DNA of 51,574 nt, taken from contig NZ_CAMFHL010000018.1 in assembly GCF_945952095.1 (NCBI RefSeq), forward strand, positions 1 through 51,574, in the 5' to 3' direction. The notes under the pieces were generated by a model that saw only the letters and a program-made list of their open reading frames with translations, was not told the origin of the DNA and did not search any database. Positions within the stretch are counted from its first letter, which is position 1. The number at the start of each line of letters is the position of its first letter. Made by a program: the position numbers and the translations under genes. Positions 9,019-17,122 of this stretch are shown here, in pieces. The stretch comes from an uncultured Arsenicibacter sp. GTDB lineage: Bacteria > Bacteroidota > Bacteroidia > Cytophagales > Spirosomataceae.

Positions 9019-9462
9019 ATGAGCGTCTCAAGTAATCAACGGAAAGAATCAACAGATTCATATGCGTCACAGGCCATGCACAGCCCGATGGGTTTAGCGC
9101 CTGAACTGTCGCAGCTGAGCGACCGGCAATTGGAAAACGAACTACCCTCAAAACGGGCAGACAGTAACGATACCGATGTGCCGGGCGATTATGTAGAAGC
9201 CAAAAGTCTGGCCGTCGAAAATGACGATGCGACCACAGAAGCAGATATTGAAGAAGCGAAACGCGCGTCGTGGGGACAACCGCCGATCGATGCCGAAAAC
9301 GCGACGATCGATCCGGCAAACCCGATGGTAGCCTATCAGCCGGAAAGCGCACCGGGTGGTGATGTAACACCGCCGGACGGAGCCTGGAACAAGTCTACGG
9401 CTGAAGGCGGCCTCGCCCCGTCAAGTGCCGACGAGCCCGACAAAACAACCGGAAACGCATAG
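9019..9462 (+). CDS. Acidic, disordered hypothetical protein, second of pair
   Basis: A 147-residue hydrophilic protein without membrane segments or cysteines. Composition is rich in Asp, Glu, Ala, Ser and Pro, with stretches such as DNDTDVPGDYVEAKS-like acid runs and PANPMVAYQPESAPGG. It resembles the preceding protein in character but not clearly in sequence. Both could be small stress or desiccation proteins, an inference from composition only. The gene ends at a long palindrome shared with the convergent bacilliredoxin gene. Confidence 0.6.
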   Translation: MSVSSNQRKESTDSYASQAMHSPMGLAPELSQLSDRQLENELPSKRADSNDTDVPGDYVEAKSLAVENDDATTEADIEEAKRASWGQPPIDAENATIDPANPMVAYQPESAPGGDVTPPDGAWNKSTAEGGLAPSSADEPDKTTGNA

Positions 9463-9464
9463 AC

Positions 9465-9532
9465 ATGGAAAATGGATAATGTACAATGAAAGGCGTGACC
9501 GCATCATTCATTGTACATTATCCATTTTCCAT
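9465..9532. repeat. 25-bp perfect palindrome at convergent junction
   Basis: Perfect inverted repeat: 9465-9489 pairs with 9508-9532 with an 18-nt loop. The arm is AT-rich (contains GGATAATGTACAATGA). It starts 3 nt after the stop of the acidic protein gene and ends before the convergent ytxJ stop at 9544. It may terminate both transcripts. Similar ATGGATAATG-type palindromes occur as intergenic repeats in related genomes, so it may also be a mobile palindrome. Confidence 0.7.
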
Positions 9533-9543
9533 TATTCATTAAT

Positions 9544-9873
9544 TTAAACAGCCTGTTTAACGCTGTCGAACGAAATGCCCATGTGGGACGCATCGTAAAC
9601 GCATGCGCCGTTCTGAATCAGCAAAACCTGCGGCGACTCGTGCTGTACGCCGAATACGTCGGCCACCTGATTTGACACAGACCGGTCGGCAATCAAATCC
9701 AGGTAATACGGCTTAATACCGGCCGCATCACTCCAGTTACGCTCCATCCGGCTCAGCGCCATCGAACTGATCGAACAACGGGTACTGTGTTTAAAGATCA
9801 TCACCGGTTGTGTGGCCGATTCTTCCTTAATCGCATCAAGCTGAGATTCGCTGGTTAGTTTATTCCAATTCAT
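9544..9873 (-). CDS. ytxJ: YtxJ/BrxC-type bacillithiol redox protein
   Basis: A 109-residue thioredoxin-fold protein of the YtxJ (DUF2847) family. The active-site region reads KHSTRCSISSMAL with a single cysteine at residue 33, matching the monothiol bacilliredoxin pattern. A cis-Pro segment follows (HESPQVLLIQNG). In bacteria that make bacillithiol such proteins remove it from mixed disulfides, so the genome probably makes bacillithiol; the bsh genes are not in this window. It is transcribed alone, divergent from kdtA, in the cytoplasm. Confidence 0.85.
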   Translation of the reverse strand: MNWNKLTSESQLDAIKEESATQPVMIFKHSTRCSISSMALSRMERNWSDAAGIKPYYLDLIADRSVSNQVADVFGVQHESPQVLLIQNGACVYDASHMGISFDSVKQAV

Positions 9874-9946
9874 GTTGTCTGACTACATTCTTTGGCTATT
9901 TAACCCGAATTTATAACCGAAAAGTTCAGGTTTCTTGCCGGATGCC

Positions 9947-9954
9947 TACCTTTG
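9947..9954 (+). promoter_or_regulatory. Bacteroidota -7 element upstream of kdtA
   Basis: TACCTTTG matches the TAnnTTTG -7 consensus and lies 31 nt before the kdtA TTG start. A convincing TTG -33 box at 17-23 nt spacing is not seen, so this is a partial match. Confidence 0.4.
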
Positions 9955-9984
9955 CGGCTCAGTTTTCACTAAACGACTTCCGGC

Positions 9985-11262
9985 TTGTTTTCGGCACTTT
10001 ATCATACATCTATCTATCTGTATCAGGGGCTTTTGCAGGTAATTGCCCCGCTGAACCCTAAAGCAAAACTATGGGTCGACGGGCGGCGCAACTGGTCTGA
10101 GCGACTGGCCGGGGCCATGGCCGGTAATACCGCTCCGGTTGCCTGGTTCCATGCGGCTTCGCTCGGGGAATTTGAGCAGGGCCGTCCTGTTATTGAGGCG
10201 TTCCGGCAGCAATATCCGGCTTATAAGATCCTGCTGACGTTTTTTTCGCCGTCAGGCTACGAAGTACGGAAGAACTACGCCGGTGCCGATTTTATCGCTT
10301 ACCTGCCGTCGGACACCCCCGCCAATGCCCGCCGGTTTGTGCAGCTCGCCAAGCCTTCCATCGCTTTTTTTATCAAATACGAGTTCTGGGCCAATTACCT
10401 GCATGAGCTGAAAGCAGCGCAGGTACCGGTCATCTCGTTCTCGGCCATTTTCCGGCCGGGGCAATTATTCTTCAAACCTTATGGCGACTTTTATCGCTCA
10501 CTCCTGAGCCATTTCGACCACATTCTGGTACAAAATGAGGTTTCGGTCCGGCTGCTCGACAGCATCGGCTTTACCCGGACAACCCTCGCCGGCGACACCC
10601 GCTTCGACCGTGTTAAACAGGTAGCCGACCAGAAAAAGGAAATTCCCGTGGCCGCTGCATTCCGGCTCAACGCAGCTGCTGCTCCCATGCCGGTGCTGGT
10701 GGTTGGCAGTGCCTGGCAACAGGACATGGATGTGCTGATTCCGTTTCTGAACGGATTTACAGAAAAGCTGAAGGTTATTATTGCGCCCCACGAAATTCAC
10801 GACGACGAGATCGAAAAGTGGCGGCAACAACTCCGGAAAACATCGGTCCGCTATTCGCAGGTAACGGCCGGCGATACCGGTCAGCTGGCTGCGGCTGAGG
10901 TGCTGATCATTGATAATATCGGGATGCTGTCGTCGCTCTACCAGTACGGGCAGTATGCCTACATCGGCGGCGCATTCGGCAAGGGGCTGCATAATATTCT
11001 CGAAGCGGCCACATTCAGCATGCCGTTGTTCTTTGGCCCGAATTATCGTAAATTTCAGGAAGCCATCGACTTAATTGCCGAAGGCGGGGCGGTTTCAGTC
11101 AACAATACGCAGGAGCTGGCAGCTGCTTTCGGACGGCTGTACAGCGACGACAATGCCCGTCAAAAAGCCTCGGCGACCAGCCGCAGCTATGTGGTACGGA
11201 ACATTGGCGCAACCGCTAAGGTTATGCATATCGTTAACCAGCTATTGCCTGCCCGCCGGTAA
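9985..11262 (+). CDS. kdtA: 3-deoxy-D-manno-octulosonic-acid (Kdo) transferase
   Basis: A 425-residue inner-membrane glycosyltransferase (GT30) that adds Kdo to lipid IVA during lipopolysaccharide core synthesis. The start is TTG at 9985; there is no closer ATG and the protein begins as the family does (ALYHTSIYLYQGLLQ, then KAKLWVDGRRNW). Signature stretches are ASLGEFEQGRPVIEAFR, LLTFFSPSGYEVRKNY, FIKYEFWANYLHELK and, near the end, YIGGAFGKGLHNILEAA with GPNYRKFQEA. It is followed 42 nt later by rsgA. It shows that the organism makes LPS or a Kdo-containing lipid A. Confidence 0.93.
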   Translation: MFSALYHTSIYLYQGLLQVIAPLNPKAKLWVDGRRNWSERLAGAMAGNTAPVAWFHAASLGEFEQGRPVIEAFRQQYPAYKILLTFFSPSGYEVRKNYAGADFIAYLPSDTPANARRFVQLAKPSIAFFIKYEFWANYLHELKAAQVPVISFSAIFRPGQLFFKPYGDFYRSLLSHFDHILVQNEVSVRLLDSIGFTRTTLAGDTRFDRVKQVADQKKEIPVAAAFRLNAAAAPMPVLVVGSAWQQDMDVLIPFLNGFTEKLKVIIAPHEIHDDEIEKWRQQLRKTSVRYSQVTAGDTGQLAAAEVLIIDNIGMLSSLYQYGQYAYIGGAFGKGLHNILEAATFSMPLFFGPNYRKFQEAIDLIAEGGAVSVNNTQELAAAFGRLYSDDNARQKASATSRSYVVRNIGATAKVMHIVNQLLPARR

Positions 11263-11304
11263 ACAACCACGCGGGAGCATTCAATCAATTTAACTCATTA
11301 CTAC

Positions 11305-12234
11305 TTGGCACATCAAGGCTTAGTGATACGATCAACGGGTTCATGGTACGACGTCAGAGATAACGACGGCCATATTTACCGCGCCCGGCTGAAAGGGAAG
11401 TTTAAAATAAAAGGCCTCAAAGTCACCAACCCGATTGCGGTCGGCGACCGGGTGCAGTTTGAGGTCGAAGATGAAATCGAGAACACGGCAATCATTATCG
11501 ACATTGAACCACGGGAGAATTACATTATCCGGCAATCGGTGCATAAAACGGCTCACGGTCACATTCTGGCGGCTAACGTCGATCAGGCGGTTTTGCTGGC
11601 CACGCTGACCATGCCCCGCACGTCGCTGGGCTTCATTGACCGTTTTCTGGTAACCGCCGAAGCCTTCCGGATTCCGACCACGATTGTTTTTAACAAAGCC
11701 GATATTCTGAACGACGACGGGCTGGCATACCAGCAGGAGATCATTGACCTCTACGAAAAGATTGGCTACAACTGCCTGATCACCGCCGCCCTCGAAGGCA
11801 CGGGAGTTGATGAATTCAAGGCCCTGCTCGACAACAAGGTGACGCTCCTGTCGGGACATTCGGGTGTCGGCAAATCAACGCTGGTCAACGCCATTTCGCC
11901 GGACCTCAACCTGCGCACAAGCGAGGTATCGACCTTTGCCAACAAAGGGGTGCACACAACAACGTTTGCCGAAATGTTTGAGCTTGGTCCGGATACGTAC
12001 ATCATCGACACCCCGGGCATCAAGGAGCTTGGGCTGTCCGATATGCAGAAAGAGGAGATCAGCCATTATTTTCCGGAAATGCGGGAGTTGCTCAACCAGT
12101 GCCGCTTCAATAACTGCCTGCACGTCAATGAGCCGGGCTGCGCCGTAAAAGATGCGGTCGGAGAAGGTGAGATTGCCGAAAGCCGGTACTGGAGTTACCT
12201 GGGCATGCTCAGCGGCGACGATAACCGGCGGTAA
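11305..12234 (+). CDS. rsgA: Ribosome small subunit-dependent GTPase A
   Basis: A 309-residue circularly permuted GTPase that helps late 30S assembly. An N-terminal OB fold (residues 1-80) is followed by the G motifs in permuted order: NKAD (130-133), GHSGVGKS (184-191), DTPG (235-238). The C-terminal zinc-binding part carries Cys266, Cys271, His273 and Cys279. The start is TTG at 11305, directly before AHQGLVIRSTGSWYDV, the usual N-terminus. It probably shares a transcript with kdtA. The length is normal for the family. Confidence 0.94.
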   Translation: MAHQGLVIRSTGSWYDVRDNDGHIYRARLKGKFKIKGLKVTNPIAVGDRVQFEVEDEIENTAIIIDIEPRENYIIRQSVHKTAHGHILAANVDQAVLLATLTMPRTSLGFIDRFLVTAEAFRIPTTIVFNKADILNDDGLAYQQEIIDLYEKIGYNCLITAALEGTGVDEFKALLDNKVTLLSGHSGVGKSTLVNAISPDLNLRTSEVSTFANKGVHTTTFAEMFELGPDTYIIDTPGIKELGLSDMQKEEISHYFPEMRELLNQCRFNNCLHVNEPGCAVKDAVGEGEIAESRYWSYLGMLSGDDNRR

Positions 12235-12251
12235 GTCAAAACATTAACGTT

Positions 12252-12317
12252 TACCACATAGCCACATCAGGACACAAAGCGTAAAATAGCTATGTTTTCT
12301 AATGTGGCTATGTGGTA
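12252..12317. repeat. Palindromic intergenic repeat
   Basis: A perfect 15-bp inverted repeat TACCACATAGCCACA (12252-12266) with its complement at 12303-12317. The loop contains a further CTATGT-type copy of the arm. It sits between rsgA (+) and the SUI1 gene (-), both ending toward it. It may act as a terminator or be a REP-type element. Confidence 0.65.
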
Positions 12318-12351
12318 TGTATATTTCTTCTTTTAAGCTTCGGGAATTGTA

Positions 12352-12687
12352 TCACCCGCCTGCCTTTTTCGCTTTGTAACCTTTCTGGATCAGGAACCCC
12401 AGCACCTTTTCCCGATGATCGCCCTGAATGAGGATGTCGCCGTCTTTGGCCGATCCGCCCGTTCCGCAGGCATTTTTCAGCTGCTTCGCCAGGGCATTCA
12501 GGTCGGTGTCGGTACCAATAAAGCCTTTCACCGCCGTCACTACTTTGTTGCCGCCAAGCCGCTCCAGCCATACCTTCAGGCTCTGTTGAGCCGGTGCAAG
12601 GGTTTCGGCTTCCGGTTCATCGCCCGATTGGTAATTAAAGTCAGGGTCTGTTGAATAGACAACACCCGTCCGGTTTTTCTTACTCAT
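12352..12687 (-). CDS. SUI1/eIF1-like translation initiation factor (YciH type)
   Basis: A 111-residue protein with an N-terminal disordered part (MSKKNRTGVVYSTDPDF) and a SUI1 domain: GGNKVVTAVKGFIGTDTDL, then LKNACGTGGSAKDGDILIQG, then VLGFLIQKGYKAKKAGG. This is the bacterial YciH/eIF1 family, thought to influence start-codon fidelity on the 30S subunit, though its bacterial role is not settled. Its ATG overlaps the stop of the upstream permease gene (ATGA, 12684-12687), so the two are translationally coupled. Confidence 0.88.
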   Translation of the reverse strand: MSKKNRTGVVYSTDPDFNYQSGDEPEAETLAPAQQSLKVWLERLGGNKVVTAVKGFIGTDTDLNALAKQLKNACGTGGSAKDGDILIQGDHREKVLGFLIQKGYKAKKAGG

Positions 12688-14147
12688 AGTCCATTTTGTT
12701 TAGGCGCAAACGGCCATTGTTTCCGGATATTGGCCGTCAGCAGGAATGCCACAACGCCCAGCGCGATGACGGTCAGTCCGGAGACCATAAACGACCAGCC
12801 TGTCGAGATAAAGATATACGACCAGACGGCAATGGCCAAAATTACCGGCAACGGATATAGCGGCATCCGGAACGGAAACTGCGATGTAGCTTTCCGCCGG
12901 TGCAGCAGCCAGAGCCCGATTGCCTGCCCGATAAACTGCACCACAATCCGCATGGCCAGAATTGCCGTGATCACATCCGACAGCCGGAACAGCAAACTGA
13001 AGCCAAACGCAACCCCGCCCAGAAACAGTACCGATACGTACGGAAAATGGCGGGTCGGATGCAGCTTAGCAAAGATTTTGAAGAATTGTCCGTCGACGGC
13101 AGCAGCATACGGCACCCGTGAATAACCGAGCATTACGGCAAACAGCGACGAAAACGCGACAATCAGTACCAGTCCGGTAGCGACACCGGCGGCTTTGGCA
13201 CCGTAAATGGCTTCAATGACCGTACTAACAATGAAGGTACTTTTCTGCGCTTCCTGCCACGGCACAACACTCACCACACTCAGGTTCAGCAGCATATACA
13301 ACACAGTAATGCCGGCGATGGAAATAAAAATACTCAGCGGAATATTCCGTTCCGGGTTCTTCATTTCACCACCCAGGTGACAAACGTTATAGTACCCCAA
13401 AAAGCAATAAATCGTTTTGACCGACGCCGCCCCGAGCCCCGCCGACAGCAGGTTGCCGTCGAGGTGCATCGCCTGCCCGAGCACGTCTGAAAACGAAACC
13501 GTTGCGTTGGTCAGCCCCCCGACAATGATCCAGCCGATGGTCAGCATAACCGCCACCCACAGCACCAGACTGATGCGCCCGATAGAGTCGATGCGCCGGT
13601 AAATCAGCATGGTAACAATAATTACTACCGTACCCGAAACGGCCTTCCCCGTCCACTCGTCGAGCGGGAACAGATAGGATGCATACTGGGCAAAGCCAAT
13701 CGACCCCGACGCGACCACCAGGGGGGCCTGAATCAGGGTCTGCCAGACATAGAGAAACGACAGCATTTTACCCCACCGCTCTTCGCCATACGCAATTTTG
13801 AGAAACTTGTAGCTACCCCCTGCCTGCGGGTATGCCGCGCCCAGCTCCGACCAGATAAAGGCGTCGATAAAGGACACCAGCGCCCCCAATACCCACGCCC
13901 AGATAAAATTGGGTCCGCCCATGAGCTGAATAACCAGCGGCAGCACCACAAACGGCCCGATACCGACCATATCGATCATGTTCAGGGCCGTACCTTGTAA
14001 TAAGCTTAGCCGGCGCAGCAGATGCGGGCTTTGCGGACTGCCCTGTCCGGCAGCAGAATCGGTAGAGTTACTCAATGACGTAGTAATTAGGCGTACAACC
14101 CATAAATAACGAAGCTCCGGTGAATAGTTCCGCGAATAGCCGGCCAA
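12684..14147 (-). CDS. APC family amino-acid permease
   Basis: Up to 487 residues with about 12 hydrophobic helices. After a polar N-terminus the first helix reads LNMIDMVGIGPFVVLPLVI, the APC substrate-binding segment, followed by SELGAAYPQAGGSYKFLK, a hallmark of APC transporters. Other family stretches are YYNVCHLGGEMKNPERNIP and GYSRVPYAAAVDGQFFK. No ATG is suitable near the 5' end; TTG codons at 14147 or 14075 are the candidate starts, so the first ~25 residues are uncertain. It probably imports amino acids by ion coupling; the substrate is not identifiable. It is co-transcribed with the SUI1-like gene. Confidence 0.83.
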   Translation of the reverse strand: MAGYSRNYSPELRYLWVVRLITTSLSNSTDSAAGQGSPQSPHLLRRLSLLQGTALNMIDMVGIGPFVVLPLVIQLMGGPNFIWAWVLGALVSFIDAFIWSELGAAYPQAGGSYKFLKIAYGEERWGKMLSFLYVWQTLIQAPLVVASGSIGFAQYASYLFPLDEWTGKAVSGTVVIIVTMLIYRRIDSIGRISLVLWVAVMLTIGWIIVGGLTNATVSFSDVLGQAMHLDGNLLSAGLGAASVKTIYCFLGYYNVCHLGGEMKNPERNIPLSIFISIAGITVLYMLLNLSVVSVVPWQEAQKSTFIVSTVIEAIYGAKAAGVATGLVLIVAFSSLFAVMLGYSRVPYAAAVDGQFFKIFAKLHPTRHFPYVSVLFLGGVAFGFSLLFRLSDVITAILAMRIVVQFIGQAIGLWLLHRRKATSQFPFRMPLYPLPVILAIAVWSYIFISTGWSFMVSGLTVIALGVVAFLLTANIRKQWPFAPKQNGL

Positions 14148-14266
14148 CGGCCCGAAAAGCCGAATGTGGTCACAACATCTGTTTTTCTTCCTGATTAATA
14201 TCCGGAAAAGTAGATTCCAGGCCCTGAGCGATTTAGTTTAGGGAGTTCAATCCGATAACAACAACC

Positions 14267-15202
14267 ATGTTTCTAAAAGCACTCGGGCTGGCGGCAGCCC
14301 TTTTTATGGGTACGTTACCTGCCATGTCTCAAGACGTTATAAAACTATGGCCCGACGGGGCCATTCCGAATGCGGTAGCCAATCCGGATATTACCGAGAA
14401 ATCAGATGTTGGCCAGCAGGATGGTATTCTGCGGATCAGCCAGGTATCAGTGCCGACCCTAACCGTTTTTCAGGCACCGAAGGACAAGGCGACCGGCGCG
14501 GCCGTGATGATTTGTCCGGGCGGCGGCTACGGTATTCTGGCCTTCGGGCATGAAGGCGAAGAAGTGGCCCGCTGGTTTAATCAGCAGGGCATCACCGCGT
14601 TTGTGCTAAAATACCGCCTGCCCGACGAGCGGCTGATGACCAACCAGTCGGAGGTACCGCTGATGGACGCCATGCAGGGCATGAAGCTGATCCGGCAGCA
14701 GGCGGCTAAATACGGTCTGGATGCGGCTAAAATTGGTGTGATGGGCTTCTCGGCAGGCGGCCACCTCGCAGCAACGCTCTCGACCCACTACCACCGGTCG
14801 GCCGGTAACCTGAAGGCCAGTGACGACGCCAAACCGAACTTTGCGATTCTGATGTATCCCGTTGTCACATTCGGTCCTAAGGCACACGGAGGCTCACGCA
14901 ATAACCTGCTGGGGAAACAAAATACGTCTGCCGAGCTGATAGCCTATTACTCAAACGAACTTCAGGTGACCAAACAAACCCCGCCGACGTTTCTGGTACA
15001 TGCGCAGGACGACAAGGCCGTTCCGGTCGAAAACAGCATTGACTATTATCTGGCCCTGCTGAAAAACGGCGTTTCCGGCGAGATGCACCTTTACCCGACC
15101 GGCGGCCACGGCTTTGCCCTCCGCACAAAAGGCAAAGGCTCAATCGAAAACTGGCCGGATGCCTGCAAAGGCTGGCTGAAAGCCCAGGGGCTGATGAAAT
15201 AA
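14267..15202 (+). CDS. Secreted alpha/beta hydrolase (acetyl-xylan-esterase-like)
   Basis: A 311-residue protein with a signal peptide (FLKALGLAAALFMGTLPAMS, cleaved before QDVIKLWPDG). The alpha/beta hydrolase core has the oxyanion motif CPGGGYGILAFGHEG, the nucleophile elbow GFSAGGHLAA, the acid region HAQDDKAVPVENS and the catalytic His in GGHGFALR. This set matches the esterase/lipase family annotated as acetyl xylan esterase or BD-FAE-like. It probably removes acyl groups from polysaccharides in the periplasm. It is a single gene ending at a strong palindrome. Confidence 0.85.
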   Translation: MFLKALGLAAALFMGTLPAMSQDVIKLWPDGAIPNAVANPDITEKSDVGQQDGILRISQVSVPTLTVFQAPKDKATGAAVMICPGGGYGILAFGHEGEEVARWFNQQGITAFVLKYRLPDERLMTNQSEVPLMDAMQGMKLIRQQAAKYGLDAAKIGVMGFSAGGHLAATLSTHYHRSAGNLKASDDAKPNFAILMYPVVTFGPKAHGGSRNNLLGKQNTSAELIAYYSNELQVTKQTPPTFLVHAQDDKAVPVENSIDYYLALLKNGVSGEMHLYPTGGHGFALRTKGKGSIENWPDACKGWLKAQGLMK

Positions 15203-15209
15203 ATGGAAA

Positions 15210-15268
15210 ACGGAATGCTATTTCGTTTCTGTGCTCGGGTTATCTGCCAGAACGGAATAGCATTCCGT
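15210..15268. terminator. Palindrome between convergent genes
   Basis: An 18-bp inverted repeat with one mismatch (15210-15227 with 15251-15268; core CGGAATGCTATT/AATAGCATTCCG), placed between the esterase (+) and the band-7 gene (-). There is no clean T-run, but the position fits a bidirectional terminator. Confidence 0.6.
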
Positions 15269-15273
15269 GTTAC

Positions 15274-16176
15274 CTAGTCATTCAGAATCAGCGGCACATT
15301 GCCACGGCCACCCATAATCACAATCTTACTGTTCGGCGAGGCAGCTAGTTCCCGCTGGGCTTTAATCTGCTCATATTGCAGCTGTTTGTCAGTCAGCCCG
15401 GTAGCCATGATACGCTGGTAATCGGCGATCCCCTGCGCCTCCACCCGTTTCCGTTCGGCTTCCTGCCGTTCTTTCTGAAGAACAAACTGCATTTTCTGCG
15501 CTTCCTGCTCGGCGTTGATTTTCGACTCAATCGTCTGTTTTACCGAAGCCGGCAGGTTGATGTTCCGCACCAGCAACTGCTCCAGCACCAGTCCACGGGC
15601 TTTGAAGTCTTTCTCAATCGCCTTAAAAATACGCCCCTGAAATTCGTCGCGACGGGTTGAATAAAGCGCCACGGCATCGTAATAAACGGCATTGTCACGA
15701 ATGCGGGTACGGGTAATCGGCCGGACAATTTTGTCATTGTAGTCAACGCCGATCTGCCGCATGAGACGAGGCGCTTCAGTTGGCAGCAGCCGGTACAGCA
15801 CCGTCAGGTCAATGACCACTTCAAGCCCGTCGGCGGTCAGTACGCGGATCGCATCATCGCCGGCCTTCTGCCCTTCGTCATTTACTCCTGACATGGTGTA
15901 GTTCTGGGTTTTCACATCCAGATCGGTAACCGACGCGAGCGGATTGACAAAACTCAGACCAGGGTCAAGCGTACGGTCGCTGATCTGGCCGAAAAGAGAC
16001 ACGATCCCTACATGCCCGGCATCGATCTGCCGGACGCTTGCGGTCAATGCCCCTAAACCGATCAGGACAATACCAACTATTTTTACGGGACGGGCAAAAC
16101 GGGAGATGGTGAGCGAGGGAGTGTTAATGGCAAATCCTGCGATGAGGATCACAAGGCCAAGTGTTACAAAAAACAT
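15274..16176 (-). CDS. SPFH/band 7 (prohibitin-like) membrane protein
   Basis: A 300-residue protein with an N-terminal membrane hairpin (FFVTLGLVILIAGFAINT and VKIVGIVLIGLGALTAS) and a prohibitin-type band 7 domain (IDAGHVGIVSLFGQISDRTL, then PGLSFVNPLASVTDLDVKTQ). It ends in a long Glu/Lys/Gln-rich helix (KINAEQEAQKMQFVLQKER) used for ring oligomerisation. Prohibitin homologues form large membrane assemblies and often protect or regulate FtsH; no ftsH is adjacent here. It appears to be a single-gene unit. Confidence 0.88.
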   Translation of the reverse strand: MFFVTLGLVILIAGFAINTPSLTISRFARPVKIVGIVLIGLGALTASVRQIDAGHVGIVSLFGQISDRTLDPGLSFVNPLASVTDLDVKTQNYTMSGVNDEGQKAGDDAIRVLTADGLEVVIDLTVLYRLLPTEAPRLMRQIGVDYNDKIVRPITRTRIRDNAVYYDAVALYSTRRDEFQGRIFKAIEKDFKARGLVLEQLLVRNINLPASVKQTIESKINAEQEAQKMQFVLQKERQEAERKRVEAQGIADYQRIMATGLTDKQLQYEQIKAQRELAASPNSKIVIMGGRGNVPLILND

Positions 16177-16283
16177 GTTCAGGTACGGTTAAGATAAGTG
16201 TCTGAGGACGAAACAAATGTACCGGATTCCCATGAACAAAAACTGGTTTTAAGCCGAAGGGACAAAAAACGGGAAGGATGGTC

Positions 16284-16319
16284 AAAAAAAAAGGCATCCG
16301 GTAGAAACCAGATGCCTTT
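16284..16319 (-). terminator. Intrinsic terminator of the DUF1573 gene
   Basis: On the minus strand a 9-bp stem AAAGGCATC/GATGCCTTT (16290-16298 with 16311-16319) is followed by nine T residues (plus strand A-run 16284-16292). It lies ~60 nt after the DUF1573 stop. Confidence 0.8.
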
Positions 16320-16380
16320 GGGGTACTACTCAATCAATTAACCCTTCATCGAATGACCATGAAGGTGTGTATGTACCACC

Positions 16381-16803
16381 TTATTTTGTGCCTTTTTTAG
16401 CGCCGGCAGCAGCAGCTTTCTCCGCTTCTTCCTTCGACACTACTTCGCCTTTCAGATAAAGCACGATGTTTGGTGTTTCACCGTTGCTCATCACTGTTAT
16501 CGACTTGTTGAACGGCCCCATGGCAGCTGCATTATATGTAGCTGATACCGTACCTGTTTTACCCGGCATTACCGGCTCTTTCGTCCATGACGGCTTTGTA
16601 CAACCACAAGAAGCCTGCGCATCTGAAATGACAACAGGGTCTGTACCTGTATTTTTGAACGTAAATACATACGTTACAGGCTTACCTTGTTCCACTTTAC
16701 CGAAATCGTGTGTTTCTTTGGTGAACTTCAAAGTGCCTTTCTGTGCGTAGCTAACTGCTACAAGTACAAACATGGCTACGAATAATGAAAAAATCTTTTT
16801 CAT
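16381..16803 (-). CDS. Secreted DUF1573 protein
   Basis: A 140-residue protein with a signal peptide (KKIFSLFVAMFVLVAVSYA) and one DUF1573 Ig-like domain: HDFGKVEQGKPVTYVFTFKN, then SDAQASCGCTKPSWTKEP, then GPFNKSITVMSNGETPNIV. The SCGCT motif is the signature of the family and may bind metal or form a disulfide. The C-terminus is an Ala/Lys-rich tail. These proteins are very common in Bacteroidota and their function is unknown. It is monocistronic, with its own terminator. Confidence 0.88.
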   Translation of the reverse strand: MKKIFSLFVAMFVLVAVSYAQKGTLKFTKETHDFGKVEQGKPVTYVFTFKNTGTDPVVISDAQASCGCTKPSWTKEPVMPGKTGTVSATYNAAAMGPFNKSITVMSNGETPNIVLYLKGEVVSKEEAEKAAAAGAKKGTK

Positions 16804-17122
16804 CAGGATAATTTAAATTTAGGTTTGGTTATTTGATCGTTAGACATTACAAATGTTAACCGCCACAAATCGCATACCAAAGGATAATCGGGTTGCGAAT
16901 CACTAACAAAGAAACAGATAAAATCGTTTTTTTGAAAGCTCCGCCGGATTATATTATTTTTACTACGACTTGTGGTTACCTCAACGATTCCTTTGACGGA
17001 AAAACGGTATTCAGGGATTAACCAGCAATAGAAATATATTTTTATTGTCCTGTAATTCAAGGCCAGTCACACAACACTTCATCAATCAATCCAATTTCAC
17101 TCTTTAAACCTGTTACTGTTCT
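16804..17122. other. AT-rich intergenic region between divergent genes
   Basis: About 320 bp between DUF1573 (-) and the E1 dehydrogenase (+). An 85-codon frame is open here on the minus strand but begins in AT-rich DNA, ends at the DUF1573 start and has no recognisable composition, so I treat the region as non-coding. It must hold the two divergent promoters. I see no clear hairpin or repeat. Confidence 0.6.

Noticed and set aside
16803..17060. 85-codon minus-strand frame before the DUF1573 gene
   Set aside because: It lies in AT-rich promoter-like DNA, shows no family features and ends at the DUF1573 start, so it is probably chance.
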